Positions 1 to 8,842 of a stretch of DNA of 64,000 bases are shown piece after piece. The notes under the pieces are model-generated. The model was not told the DNA's origin and ran no database searches. It saw only the letters and a list, made by a program, of their open reading frames with translations. Made by a program: the position numbers and the translations under genes. How positions within the stretch are numbered: the stretch's first letter is position 1; each line of letters opens with the position of its first letter. Origin of the DNA: an uncultured Oscillibacter sp. (GTDB lineage Bacteria; Bacillota; Clostridia; Oscillospirales; Oscillospiraceae); NCBI GenBank assembly GCA_947577075.1, contig CANPTW010000001.1, forward strand, positions 95,307-159,306, given 5' to 3'.

Positions 1-51
1 GCCCGCCGGTTGAAAAGAAGTGTATACTTCTTTTCAGCTGCGTTGACTATA
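1..51. mobile_element. Right end of a TATAGTCA-type miniature inverted-repeat element (cut by window edge)
   Basis: The first 51 bases are nearly identical to the right end of the element at 61653-61844. Both have GCCCGCCGG, then a hairpin with arms GAAAAGAAG / CTTCTTTTC, then a terminus ending GTTGACTATA. The rest of this copy lies outside the window. No protein is encoded. It is called a MITE from its complete relative, which has 23-bp terminal inverted repeats. Confidence 0.7.
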
Positions 52-103
52 ACACGGGAATCTGTCCAGCTTCTTTCCGAAATCTAACGGTTTTGACAGA
101 TTG

Positions 104-149
104 AAAAACCAGGCCCCGCCGGAGGGACTGCCCGGACCGGCGGGGCCTG
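104..149 (-). terminator. Intrinsic terminator of the BceAB-type operon
   Basis: Read on the minus strand just after the permease stop, a 13-bp perfect stem (CAGGCCCCGCCGG and its complement, 110-122 and 137-149) is followed by GTTTTT. This is a classic rho-independent terminator. Confidence 0.85.
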
Positions 150-162
150 AAAAGAGAGGGAC

Positions 163-2205
163 TCAGCTGTTCCCGCTCACCAGGCGGCTGTAGGCCCGGG
201 CCGTCCAGGCGAAGACCAGGGCGTAGATCACGCAGAAGACCGCCAGAGTCCCCGCCGTGCAGAGGGCGAAGAGCTTCACGTCGCGGAGGTTGAACAGCTC
301 CATCATCTTGGAGAGCATGGGGAACGCCACGAGAATATGGAGGGCCGCCGCCCCCAGGGGCAGGAAGAACACCAACAGAATCTGGCTGTGGATGGAGGCG
401 TTGACCTCCCGCCGGCTCATGCCCACCTGTCGGAGAATCAGGAAGCGCTTCTGGTCCTCGTAGCCCTCGGAGATCTGCTTATAATAGATGATGAGCACCG
501 TGGCCAGCAGGAAGAGAATCCCCAGGAAGACCCCCAGGAACAGGAAGCCGCCGTACATGGCATAGTACTCCTGGGCCTGGTCCTGCTTGCTGGTGAAGCC
601 AACGCCCTCGTCCCGTTTGCTCAGGTCCAGGACCAGCCGCTCCGCCTGGGCCAGCTTCGCCTGGTAGTCCTCCCCGGCCAGGTTCATCTGCACCCGGAAC
701 TGCCGGGCGCTGCGGGAGGTGTCCAGGTCCATGATCCTGGCCGCCGTCTCACGGTCCGCCACCACCAGGAAGAGGGTCGAGTCCTCCTTGCCCAGCAGGG
801 AGGTGGTGGCGTGGTGGATGGTCTCCGTGATCTGTTCCCGGACGTGGAAGGAGTAAGCGACGCTGTCGGCGCCGGTCTCCTTGGGGACGTCCTCCGGATA
901 GTCGGGAAAGTAGCTGGTTATGGTGAAGTCCTCCGGGAAGTCCGGGAGATTCCGGGGGCAGGCCAGAACCTCGTCCGGGGCCAGGATATAGTCGCTTCCG
1001 GTGAGGCGGTTGTAGTCCTCCGCCGTCACCACCTCCACCTCCGTGCGGAGGCAGTTGGCGACCAGGTTCAGGGAGACTACCCCGTCCCGCACGCCGCAGT
1101 AGACCCAGTAACGGGTGTAGTACCGGGAGTCCATGAAGCCCCCGGAGCTTTCGGCGGCGGCGTGGACCTCCGTCATGTGGTCCATGGGGTCCCCGGGCAT
1201 GTTCTCCAGGTCCTGGACAAACTCAATGTCATAGGGAAACATCTCATTCAGGGCGTTCTCCAGGCCGATGTAGATGGCCAGGGTGGTGGACACCGTCACC
1301 AGCACCATGGTGGAGAGGATGCAGATGCTGGCCAGGCCCACGGCGTTCTGCTTCATCCGGTACAGGAGGCCGGAGACGGCGGTGAAGTGCCGGGTCTGGT
1401 AGTAGAATTTCGGATCGGCCCGGAGGCGCTTCAGAATCGCGATGGACCCGGCGGTAAACAGGCAATAGGTGCCGAGGATGACCAGGATCACCGCGACGAA
1501 GAACCACAGCATGGCCTCGATGGGATTTTTTGTTGCGATGGCCAGGAAGTAGCCGCCCCCCAGGGTCAGCACCCCCAGGATGACCAGCAGCCACTTCGTC
1601 CGGGGCTCCCGCTCCCCCGCCGAGGCGCTGTGGAGCAGCTCCACCGGCCTGGCCCGGCCCACCTGCCAGAGGTTGCGGATCAGGGTCAGCAGGAACAGGA
1701 GGCCGAAGAGCGAGACGGTCTCCCAGACGCCCAGGAAGGAAATCTCCATCCCGAACTGGGCGGGGATGCGGGCCAGCTTTAAAAGGAGCAGGACCACGGC
1801 CTTGGAGAAGAGAATCCCCAGGAGGATGCCCCCCGCCAGGGTGACGGCGGCGCAGAATAGAGTCTCCCAGAAGCACATCCGGGCAATGTGCCGCTTTTCA
1901 AGCCCCAGGATGTTGTACAGGCCCAGCTCCCGCCGGCGGCGCTTCATGACGAAGCTGTTGGCGTAGAGCAGGATCACCGCCGAGAGCCCCGCCGCCACCA
2001 GGCAGCCCACCCCGGCCAGGGACTTGAGGTACATGGCCCCCCGGACGCTGTCCAGGCCGTGGTTATAGGCCAGGAACAGCAGGATGTAGTACATGGCCGC
2101 CGTCACCACGCAGGAGAGGAGGTAGGGCCCGTAAAACCGCCCGTTCCTGGCCAGGTTCACCAGGGCCAGGCGGGGGAAGAAGCCGGACTTACGCACGGGG
2201 CTCAC
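163..2205 (-). CDS. BceB/VraG-type ABC transporter permease (FtsX fold)
   Basis: This 680-residue membrane protein has the BceB layout. There is one N-terminal helix near residues 20-50, then a block of helices to about 300 (including FtsX-like regions), a large extracellular domain of roughly 200 residues (about 315-525), and three C-terminal helices. The family moves or frees cell-envelope-active antimicrobial peptides such as bacitracin, and often doubles as a sensor for a partner histidine kinase. The start overlaps the end of the ATPase gene by 17 bases, so the two are co-translated as a transporter pair. No BceS-type short-loop kinase lies beside it. The substrate cannot be read from the sequence. 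Confidence 0.88.
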   Translation of the reverse strand: MSPVRKSGFFPRLALVNLARNGRFYGPYLLSCVVTAAMYYILLFLAYNHGLDSVRGAMYLKSLAGVGCLVAAGLSAVILLYANSFVMKRRRRELGLYNILGLEKRHIARMCFWETLFCAAVTLAGGILLGILFSKAVVLLLLKLARIPAQFGMEISFLGVWETVSLFGLLFLLTLIRNLWQVGRARPVELLHSASAGEREPRTKWLLVILGVLTLGGGYFLAIATKNPIEAMLWFFVAVILVILGTYCLFTAGSIAILKRLRADPKFYYQTRHFTAVSGLLYRMKQNAVGLASICILSTMVLVTVSTTLAIYIGLENALNEMFPYDIEFVQDLENMPGDPMDHMTEVHAAAESSGGFMDSRYYTRYWVYCGVRDGVVSLNLVANCLRTEVEVVTAEDYNRLTGSDYILAPDEVLACPRNLPDFPEDFTITSYFPDYPEDVPKETGADSVAYSFHVREQITETIHHATTSLLGKEDSTLFLVVADRETAARIMDLDTSRSARQFRVQMNLAGEDYQAKLAQAERLVLDLSKRDEGVGFTSKQDQAQEYYAMYGGFLFLGVFLGILFLLATVLIIYYKQISEGYEDQKRFLILRQVGMSRREVNASIHSQILLVFFLPLGAAALHILVAFPMLSKMMELFNLRDVKLFALCTAGTLAVFCVIYALVFAWTARAYSRLVSGNS

Positions 2206-2956
2206 CGCCTTGCGTCAGCACCGTCAGGGTGTCGGAGATTTTGGCGAACTGGGCCTCGGCGCTCTGGCCGCCCCGGTAGAGCTGGTGATAGACCTGCCCG
2301 TCCCGGAGGAAGAGGACCCGCCCGGCGTGGCTGGCGGCTTTCACGGAGTGGGTGACCATGAGGATGGTCTGGCCGCTCCGGTTGATCTCCCCGAAGAGCT
2401 CCAGCAGATTGTCGGAGGCCCGGGAGTCCAGAGCCCCGGTGGGCTCGTCGGCCAGGACGATCTGGGGGTCCGTGATGAGGGCCCGGGCCACCGCCGCCCG
2501 CTGCTTCTGCCCGCCGGAGACCTCGTAGGGGTATTTGGCCAGGAGCTCGGAGATGCCCAGCTGGGCCGCGATGGGCTGGAGCTTCTGCCGCATCTCCCGG
2601 TAGTCCTTCCCCGCCAGGACCAGGGGGAGAAAGATGTTGTCCTGAAGGGAAAACGTGTCCAGCAGGTTGAAGTCCTGGAACACGAAGCCCAGGTGGGACC
2701 GGCGGAAGGCCGCCAGGTCCCGCTCCCGGATGTCCGAGAGGGCCCGGCCGCCCAGGAAGACCTCTCCGGCGGTGGGCCGGTCCAGGGCCGCCAGGATATT
2801 TAATAAGGTGGTCTTGCCGGAGCCGGACTCGCCCATAATGGCCACGTACTCCCCGGGCTCCACGGAGAAATTCACGTCCGCCAGGGCGGTGACCTGACTT
2901 CCGCCGAAGCGGGTGGTGTAGATTTTTTGAAGATGCTGTACTTCCAGTAACGACAT
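2189..2956 (-). CDS. BceA-type ABC transporter ATP-binding protein
   Basis: This 255-residue ATPase pairs with the downstream permease. The Walker A motif GESGSGKTT is at residues 42-50. The signature VSGGQKQR and Walker B LADEPTGALDS follow in the order of the LolD/MacB/BceA branch. A longer frame extends upstream to 3103, but the ATG at 2956 is chosen because AGGAGG lies eight bases before it and the protein family begins at this point (MSLLEVQHLQKIY). It is cytoplasmic and powers the FtsX-type permease. The upstream region has repeats typical of a response-regulator-activated promoter. Confidence 0.92.
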   Translation of the reverse strand: MSLLEVQHLQKIYTTRFGGSQVTALADVNFSVEPGEYVAIMGESGSGKTTLLNILAALDRPTAGEVFLGGRALSDIRERDLAAFRRSHLGFVFQDFNLLDTFSLQDNIFLPLVLAGKDYREMRQKLQPIAAQLGISELLAKYPYEVSGGQKQRAAVARALITDPQIVLADEPTGALDSRASDNLLELFGEINRSGQTILMVTHSVKAASHAGRVLFLRDGQVYHQLYRGGQSAEAQFAKISDTLTVLTQGGEPRA

Positions 2957-3073
2957 ATCGCTGTCCTCCTCTTGGGTGATTGGAAAAAGGGGTTGTGAGA
3001 TACGGCGGAAGCCCCCGGAAGGGGCCGCTCCCCGCCGAAGCTCACAGGCGGCTTCCGCCGGCTGCATGAGCTG

Positions 3074-3148
3074 ATTATAGCAGGCGCGGACCCGGGCCGC
3101 CATAGCGTTACCTTACAGTTTGGGGGCGGCGTCTTACAGTTTTGTAAG
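3074..3148 (-). promoter_or_regulatory. Activator-type promoter with response-regulator-like repeats for the BceAB pair
   Basis: On the minus strand a perfect TATAAT (3074-3079) has no acceptable -35 box (TGGCGG at 3097-3102). Directly upstream lie a perfect palindrome CTTACA-N4-TGTAAG (3133-3148) and a second TTACAGTT copy at 3113-3120, exactly 21 bases (two helical turns) away. A good -10, a poor -35 and phased repeats fit activation by an OmpR-family regulator, as known for BceR-type control. The regulator is not identified. Confidence 0.6.
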
Positions 3149-3319
3149 ATACGGCCCGGCGGGGAACGCACCGGGACAAAAATCAGAGGTAAAAATCCGG
3201 TTAAGAAACACTACCCAAACGCGGAAAAACGTGGTATGATAGGACATTAGAGTTTAAGGGCCGGTTTTGAGGCGCCTGGAAGGGAGCCGAAATCCGCTCT
3301 GCGGCAAGGAGGCGGCGCA

Positions 3320-4681
3320 ATGGGAAAGAGAATCGGAGCTTTGGCGGCGGCGCTGCTGCTGTCCGCCGCCCTCAGCGGCTGCGGCGGCCTGTCCGTTGAG
3401 TTCAACCCGGAGGAGCTTTACGCCCTGCCGGAGCTGCCCGCCAAATACACGGAGCTCAATGCCCGGCTTAACGAGCTTTTGGAGGACGGCGCGGAGTATG
3501 CCGCCCCCGCCTCCGGCACGAACATCCAGCCCGTCCAGCTGACGGACCTGGACGGAGACGGCCAGCAGGAGGCCGTGGCCTTTTTCCGCAAGGCGGAGGA
3601 CGAGCGGCCCCTGAAAATCTATATTTTCTCCGCCAAGGGGGACAGCTATGAGCAGTCCGCCGTCATCGAGGGCAGCGGCACCTCGGTGTACAGCGTGGTG
3701 TACGCCGACCTGGACGGGGACGGCCGGACGGAGCTCATTGTGGGCTGGCGGGTCAACGCCGAGCTTCAGGCCCTTTCGGTTTACGCCCTGGACCCCGTCG
3801 GCCCCCAGGAGCTTCTGCGCAGCGTCAGCTACGTCCGGTACGCCAACGTCGATCTGGACCGGGACGGGCTTCAGGAGCTGGTGGTCTTCCACGCCGACGA
3901 AGAAGGCGGCGGCGTGGCGGATTACTACGACTGGCAGGAGGGCGGAACCCTCCAAAGCGTGTCCTCCGCCCGCCTCTCCGTCACCATGGCGGAGCTGAAC
4001 CAGGGGCGGGTGGTATCCGGGGCCCTGCGGAACGGATTGCCGGCGGTGTTCGTCACCGGCGTTACCACCCCGGTATCCTCCGAATTGGCGGCGGCGGCCG
4101 TCACCGACATTCTGGTCGCCCCGGAGCGGGAACTGGCCAACGCCGCCCTTTCCAGCACCACCGGCGTCACCAGCGCGGTCAACGCCTTCAGGGGCCTCTA
4201 TCCCATGGATATCAACGGGGACGGCGCCATCGAGGTGCCCAGCCCCGCCGCGGCCCCCCGCGGCGGCGAGTTCGACCAGCGCGTCGACTGGAAGAGCTAC
4301 AACGGCGCGGGCGAGGCGGAGGTGGTCCTGCGGACCTACCACAATATGGAGGACGGCTGGTATCTCCAGCTCCCCGAGTCCTGGACCGACCGGGTGGAGG
4401 CGGAGCGCAGCGCCACGGGAAGCGACGCCGGCGTCACCTTCTACGTTTTGGACGAGGCGGGCGTCCGGGGGGCCGCCATCCTGCGCATCACCGCCCTCAC
4501 CGGCACGGGCCGGGAGGTCCGGGCCACCCGGGGGAACCGCTTCCCCCTCAGCCGCCAATCCGATATCATCTACACCGCCGAGCTGCCGGAAAACCCGCCC
4601 TGGGACCAGGCCATGACGGCGGAGGAGGTCCGGGGGGCCTTCAGCCTGATTGCCAGGGAGTGGATTCCCGGCGACAACTGA
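3320..4681 (+). CDS. Lipoprotein with FG-GAP/VCBS-like Asp-rich repeats
   Basis: This is a 453-residue exported lipoprotein. The hydrophobic leader ends in the lipobox LSGC, giving lipid attachment at Cys21. Four calcium-loop-like repeats, DLDGDGQQE, DLDGDGRTE, DLDRDGLQE and DINGDGAIE, fall near residues 75, 130, 177 and 296. These resemble FG-GAP/VCBS blades of integrin-like beta-propellers, with loops of the D-x-D-x-D-G type. AAGGAGG precedes the ATG. It stands 110 bases before a response regulator and its kinase, all on the same strand, so it may be an extracytoplasmic component of that sensory cassette. Its function is otherwise unknown. Confidence 0.8.
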   Translation: MGKRIGALAAALLLSAALSGCGGLSVEFNPEELYALPELPAKYTELNARLNELLEDGAEYAAPASGTNIQPVQLTDLDGDGQQEAVAFFRKAEDERPLKIYIFSAKGDSYEQSAVIEGSGTSVYSVVYADLDGDGRTELIVGWRVNAELQALSVYALDPVGPQELLRSVSYVRYANVDLDRDGLQELVVFHADEEGGGVADYYDWQEGGTLQSVSSARLSVTMAELNQGRVVSGALRNGLPAVFVTGVTTPVSSELAAAAVTDILVAPERELANAALSSTTGVTSAVNAFRGLYPMDINGDGAIEVPSPAAAPRGGEFDQRVDWKSYNGAGEAEVVLRTYHNMEDGWYLQLPESWTDRVEAERSATGSDAGVTFYVLDEAGVRGAAILRITALTGTGREVRATRGNRFPLSRQSDIIYTAELPENPPWDQAMTAEEVRGAFSLIAREWIPGDN

Positions 4682-4791
4682 GGACGGACCCGCGTTCCCG
4701 CCGGGGCGGCCGGCCGTGCCCCGGAGCACGGGGCTTGACACATGCCGGGACAGTTCCCCGGAATGGAGCAGAATGGAAAGGAATGGACGCC

Positions 4792-5481
4792 ATGAAAAAA
4801 GTGTTGGTTTTAGAGGATGAGGCCAGCATCCGCGGCTTTATCGTCATCAATCTGCGCCGGGCCGGTTACGACGTGATCGAGGCGGAAAACGGCGAACAGG
4901 CCCTGGAGCTCCTCCGGGAGAATCCGGACGCCCGGGTGGCTTTGCTGGACATCATGCTTCCCGGCATCGACGGGTTCGAGGTCTGCCGCCGCATCCGGGC
5001 CACCAACAGCCGGATCGGCATCATCATGCTCACCGCCCGCTCCCAGGAGATGGACAAGGTGACGGGCCTCATGACCGGGGCGGACGACTATGTGACCAAG
5101 CCCTTTTCCCCGGCGGAGCTCACCGCCCGGGTGGACGCTCTGGTCCGCCGCTCCGGCGGCGAGGAGCCGGTCCAGGTCACCGGAGAGCTGAGCCAGCCTC
5201 CCTTCCTGCTGAACACCCGGAACCGCACCCTGGAGAAGAACGGCCAGCGGATCAAGCTGACTCAGGTGGAATACTCCATCATGCGGGTCTTCATGGAAAA
5301 CCCCGGCAAGGCCCTCTCCCGGGAGGAGATTCTGGACATGGTCTGGGGCCGGGATTACTTTGGGGAGCTGAAGATCGTGGATGTGAACATCCGCCGCCTC
5401 CGGCTGAAAATCGAGGACAACGTCCAGAACCCCGCGTATATCACCACCGTCTGGGGCTATGGCTACAAGTGGGGGCTGTGA
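4792..5481 (+). CDS. OmpR/PhoB-family response regulator
   Basis: This 229-residue regulator has an N-terminal receiver domain with acidic residues E8-D9-E10, phospho-acceptor Asp53 (LLDIMLPGIDG) and Lys103 (VTKPF). A C-terminal winged-helix DNA-binding domain covers about 130-229, ending in the family-typical ITTVWGYGYKW. The ATG at 4792 is preferred over the one at 4783 because GGAAAGG lies ten bases upstream. It is followed after four bases by its cognate histidine kinase, so the two form a two-component system. Its targets are unknown. The divergent BceAB promoter is a nearby candidate. Confidence 0.93.
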   Translation: MKKVLVLEDEASIRGFIVINLRRAGYDVIEAENGEQALELLRENPDARVALLDIMLPGIDGFEVCRRIRATNSRIGIIMLTARSQEMDKVTGLMTGADDYVTKPFSPAELTARVDALVRRSGGEEPVQVTGELSQPPFLLNTRNRTLEKNGQRIKLTQVEYSIMRVFMENPGKALSREEILDMVWGRDYFGELKIVDVNIRRLRLKIEDNVQNPAYITTVWGYGYKWGL

Positions 5482-5485
5482 CGGA

Positions 5486-6946
5486 ATGGAAGCTCAGGCT
5501 ATGGAAAAGGAACAGCGGTGGAAGTCCCTGCGCCTGCGGGGCCTGCGGCAGCGGTGGATCTTCAACTCCATCCTGCCCATCGGGACGCTGCTGGTGCTGG
5601 TGGTGACCCTGTTTTCCGCGGGCATCTCCAACTATTACTACGGCACCATGCAGAAGGGCCTGGAGACCCGGGCCCAGGCCCTGGCCAACTCCTTCAACGA
5701 GTACTTCATGGACAACGGCTTTTCCAGCTACTATCAAAAGGCCGTCCAGTCCGCCGAGAGCTTCGAGGACAAGAACCGCATCGAGCTCCAGTTCATCGGC
5801 TCCAGCGGCCGGATCCAGGTGTCCACCTCCGGCCTGACGGCGGGGAGCTATCCGGGGACGGACGACATCCTCCAGGCCCTTCAGGAAAACAAGCTGACGC
5901 CCACGCCCTACCAGGGCCGGGACCTGGAGACGGGAGAGGAGATTCTGGCGGTGTCCTGCCCCCTGACGGTGAACGGCCGGGTGGTGGGCGTCATGCGGCT
6001 GGTGACCTCCCTGCGGCAGGTGGATCGGCAGGTGATGATCGCGGTGCTGGCCATTTTCCTCATCGCCCTGCTGTGCATGCTGCTGGTGGTGATTTCCAAC
6101 CTGCTCTTTATCAACAACGTGGTGGAGCCGGTGGCGGTGGTGACCGAGGCGGCGAAGCGCATCTCCGCCGGGAGCTACGGCACCCGGATCGAGAACAAGT
6201 ACTCCGACGAGCTGGGGGAGCTGGTGGACAACATCAACGACATGTCCCTGAAAATCAGCCAGAACGAGAAAATGAAAAGCGAGTTCATCTCCTCCGTCTC
6301 CCACGAGCTGCGCACCCCCCTCACCGCCATCAACGGCTGGGGGGAAACCATCCTGGAGGACGACCTCACCGACGACCCCGAGCAGCTCCGCCGGGGCATC
6401 CGGGTCATCGTCAACGAGTCCCGGCGTCTTTCCAACATGGTGGAGGAACTGCTGGATTTCTCCAAGATGGAGGACGGGCGCTTTACCCTCCAGGTGGAGG
6501 ACGTGGACCTTCAGGCGGAGCTGGAGGACGCCATCTTCACCTATCAGGAGCTCTTCCGCCAGGACGGCATCGCCCTGGAGTACCACCCCGGGGACGGGGA
6601 CCTGCCCCTGATCCGGGGGGACTCGGAGCGGCTGAAGCAGGTCTTCTGCAACGTGTTGGACAACGCCGCCAAGCACGGCGGCGCGGGAAGGCGGATCACC
6701 GCCTCCATCGTGCAGGAGGGGGGCCAGCAGGTAGTCCGCATCCGGGACTACGGCCCCGGCATCCCGGAGGAGGAGCTGCCCTTCGTGAAGCAGAAGTTTT
6801 ATAAGGGCACCTCCCGGGCCCGGGGCAGCGGCATTGGCCTGGCGGTCTGCGACGAGATCGTCGGCCTCCACGGCGGCTCCTTCGCCATCGGGAACGCCGA
6901 CGGCGGCGGGGCGGTGGTGACCATCCGCCTCCCCAGCCGGATTTAA
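5486..6946 (+). CDS. Membrane sensor histidine kinase
   Basis: This 486-residue kinase has a first membrane helix near residues 25-47, an extracytoplasmic sensor domain of about 130 residues, and a second helix near 182-206. A HAMP linker follows, then the H-box SSVSHELRTPLTA with His273 as predicted autophosphorylation site. The catalytic domain shows NVLDNAAKHG (N box), RDYGPGIP (G1) and GSGIGLAVC (G2). The large sensor domain rules out the short-loop BceS type. It starts four bases after the response-regulator stop codon. The signal it senses is not evident. Confidence 0.93.
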   Translation: MEAQAMEKEQRWKSLRLRGLRQRWIFNSILPIGTLLVLVVTLFSAGISNYYYGTMQKGLETRAQALANSFNEYFMDNGFSSYYQKAVQSAESFEDKNRIELQFIGSSGRIQVSTSGLTAGSYPGTDDILQALQENKLTPTPYQGRDLETGEEILAVSCPLTVNGRVVGVMRLVTSLRQVDRQVMIAVLAIFLIALLCMLLVVISNLLFINNVVEPVAVVTEAAKRISAGSYGTRIENKYSDELGELVDNINDMSLKISQNEKMKSEFISSVSHELRTPLTAINGWGETILEDDLTDDPEQLRRGIRVIVNESRRLSNMVEELLDFSKMEDGRFTLQVEDVDLQAELEDAIFTYQELFRQDGIALEYHPGDGDLPLIRGDSERLKQVFCNVLDNAAKHGGAGRRITASIVQEGGQQVVRIRDYGPGIPEEELPFVKQKFYKGTSRARGSGIGLAVCDEIVGLHGGSFAIGNADGGGAVVTIRLPSRI

Positions 6947-6947
6947 A

Positions 6948-6970
6948 GAGGGGACTTCGTCCCCCCTTTT
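6948..6970 (+). terminator. Terminator after the two-component system
   Basis: GGGGAC-TTC-GTCCCC forms a tight hairpin immediately after the kinase stop codon and is followed by CCTTTT. The T run is short, so efficiency is uncertain. Confidence 0.6.
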
Positions 6971-7084
6971 CCCCGCAAGGGGGACGCCGCATCCGTAAGG
7001 CGGCAGAGCCGCCAACGGCTGCGCAGTAGATTCCCCCCACCAGTCTGCGGACTGGTGACGCCGCCCAAGGCGGCTGGAGTATTG
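6971..7084. repeat. Dispersed multi-hairpin repeat, family D copy 1
   Basis: The region contains consecutive small hairpins: GGCGGCAGAGCCGCC, CACCAGTC-TGCG-GACTGGTG and GCCGCC-CAA-GGCGGC. The segment from CAAGGGGGACGCC through GCCGCCAACGG is closely related to 59230-59275, which carries GTAAGCGGCAAAGCCGCC followed by AACGG. No reading frame of interest is present. It looks like a small non-coding repeat. Confidence 0.5.
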
Positions 7085-7130
7085 GAATTTTTGTGACGCG
7101 CATGTCGTCGCAAAAATAATTTTAATAAAA

Positions 7131-7166
7131 CAAACGTTTGATTTTAGTGCAAGTCTGTGTTATACT
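7131..7166 (+). promoter_or_regulatory. Promoter of the DUF1385 gene with overlapping palindrome
   Basis: TTGATT (7138-7143) and TATACT (7161-7166) are spaced by exactly 17 bases. The perfect 10-bp palindrome CAAACGTTTG (7131-7140) overlaps the -35 box and could be a repressor site. It is too short to assign to LexA. Confidence 0.7.
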
Positions 7167-7192
7167 ATACCAACGCATAGAAAGGAAACTCC

Positions 7193-8167
7193 ATGGCAGA
7201 AGAAAAGAAATCCTGCGCCTTCCGCACCAGCATCGGCGGGCAGGCGCTCATCGAGGGCATCCTGATGCGGGGCCCGGAAAAGCAGGCCATCGTGGTCCGG
7301 GACCAGGAGGGGAAGCTGGTGGAGAAGGTGGAAACCCTCCGCTTCATCAAGGACCGCTATCCCATCCTGGGGGTCCCCCTGATCCGGGGAACGGTGAACT
7401 TCCTGGACTCCATGGTCAACGGAGTCAAGGCCCTGATGTACTCCGCCGACTTCTACCCCGAGGAGGAGGCGGCGAAGCCCTCCAGATTCGAGCTGTGGCT
7501 GGAAAAGCACCTCAGCAGCAAAAAGCTGGAGAGCGCCGTGGTGGCCCTGGCGGTGGTGCTGGGGGTGGGCATGTCCGTTTTTCTCTTCATGGTTCTCCCC
7601 ACCCTGCTCACCGGGGCGATTCTCCACTTCTTTCCCGGTTTTCCCCTTTGGGGGCGGAACCTGGTGGAGGGGCTTTTGAAGGTAGTCATCTTCATGGCCT
7701 ACCTCATAGCCTGCTCCCGGCAGAAGGACATCTACCGGGTCTTCCAGTACCACGGGGCGGAGCACAAGACCATCTTCTGCTATGAGGCGGGCCTGCCCCT
7801 GACGGTGGAAAACGTCCGGGTTCAGCCCCGGCACCATCCCCGGTGCGGCACCAGCTTCCTGTTTGTGGTTATCTGCGTGTCCATCATTTTCTCCAGCATC
7901 TTTTTCGGCATCTGGCCCATGACCAACCCTTGGCTCCGGACGGCGGTGCACCTGCTGCTGCTGCCCCTGGTGGTGGGGGTGACCTATGAGTTCAACCGCT
8001 GGGTGGGGCGGCATGTCCAGGAGAGCCGCGTGGCCAAAATCCTGACGGCCCCGGGCCTCTGGATGCAGAACTTCACCACCAACGAGCCGGACGACGGCAT
8101 GATCGAGTGCGCCATCCGGTCCCTGGAATTGGTATTGCCCTCTGAGAAGGGAAAGGACGAGTGGTAA
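7193..8167 (+). CDS. DUF1385 family membrane protein (YqhQ-like)
   Basis: This 324-residue protein has the family-defining start GGQALIEGILMRGP, then RGTVNFLDSMVNG. Hydrophobic helices near residues 115-140 and 150-170 are followed by a cytoplasmic signature YHGAEHKTIFCYE and RHHPRCGTSFL, and two more helices near 220-265. The conserved His/Glu/Cys residues suggest a metal or catalytic centre, but no reaction is established. In many clostridia this gene lies beside prmC and prfA. Here it precedes an acetyltransferase and prmC, so the usual neighbourhood is mostly kept. AAAGGA precedes the ATG. Confidence 0.85.
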   Translation: MAEEKKSCAFRTSIGGQALIEGILMRGPEKQAIVVRDQEGKLVEKVETLRFIKDRYPILGVPLIRGTVNFLDSMVNGVKALMYSADFYPEEEAAKPSRFELWLEKHLSSKKLESAVVALAVVLGVGMSVFLFMVLPTLLTGAILHFFPGFPLWGRNLVEGLLKVVIFMAYLIACSRQKDIYRVFQYHGAEHKTIFCYEAGLPLTVENVRVQPRHHPRCGTSFLFVVICVSIIFSSIFFGIWPMTNPWLRTAVHLLLLPLVVGVTYEFNRWVGRHVQESRVAKILTAPGLWMQNFTTNEPDDGMIECAIRSLELVLPSEKGKDEW

Positions 8168-8178
8168 AGGAGTCTGTG

Positions 8179-8775
8179 ATGAACCTGCGGGAATTTCAAA
8201 AACGGGACATGGAAACGGCAGTTTCCGTCATGTGCGCCGCGTTTCAAGACGACAGTCTGTACGCCTACTTCATAGAGGACCCCGGCGTCCGGGCAAGGTT
8301 CCTGCGGGCGTTTATGCGCTTCCGGCTGAAATACGGGCTGAAGGCGGGAACCGTTTGGGTTACCGATGGCTGTAAAGGTGTTCTGATTTTAATCAAGCCC
8401 AACCAGGTCATGTCACCGAAGCACCTGCTTCTTTACGGCGGACTGTCCGCCATGCTGGGCTGCACTTCCGCCCAGAGGGACCGCATCATGCGGTTTAACG
8501 CATTTGCCGATTCCCAGTGCGAGCGTTATGTACAGCAGCCCTTTTGGCACGTCTCCCCCATCTGCGTCTCCCCGGAGGCACAGGGCAAGGGCCTTGGCTC
8601 CGCCCTGCTCCGCCGCGGACTGGAGCTGGCAGGTGCTTCCGGGCAGCCCTGCTATTTGGAAACGCAGTCTGCTAAAAACCTGCCCTTTTATGAGGCGTGC
8701 GGCTTTGTGCAGGCGGGTCAGGCGGAGGTCCCCGGCTCCGGCCTCACCAGCTACTCTATGATTTTCCGCCCGTAA
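8179..8775 (+). CDS. GNAT-family N-acetyltransferase
   Basis: This 198-residue protein carries the GNAT acetyl-CoA-binding core ICVSPEAQGKGLGSALLRRGLE (the Q-x-x-G-x-G/A loop) near residues 128-149, with a C-terminal YETCGF-like element (YEACGFVQAG). The start is placed at ATG 8179 behind AAAGGAG rather than the GTG at 8161, which would overlap the previous gene. The substrate is unknown. It sits between the DUF1385 gene and prmC and may have been inserted into that conserved pair. Its codon use seems slightly less GC-extreme than its neighbours. Confidence 0.83.
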   Translation: MNLREFQKRDMETAVSVMCAAFQDDSLYAYFIEDPGVRARFLRAFMRFRLKYGLKAGTVWVTDGCKGVLILIKPNQVMSPKHLLLYGGLSAMLGCTSAQRDRIMRFNAFADSQCERYVQQPFWHVSPICVSPEAQGKGLGSALLRRGLELAGASGQPCYLETQSAKNLPFYEACGFVQAGQAEVPGSGLTSYSMIFRP

Positions 8776-8842
8776 CCGGGCCGGTTTCCGGCGCCGCGGC
8801 GGTCCCCCGCCGGCCTTCCAACAACAGACGAGGTGATACACC

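Noticed and set aside
7131..7140. CAAACGTTTG as a LexA box
   Set aside because: The palindrome is only 10 bp and lacks the GAAC-N4-GTTC form. No comparable site precedes recA or dinB, so LexA control is not supported.
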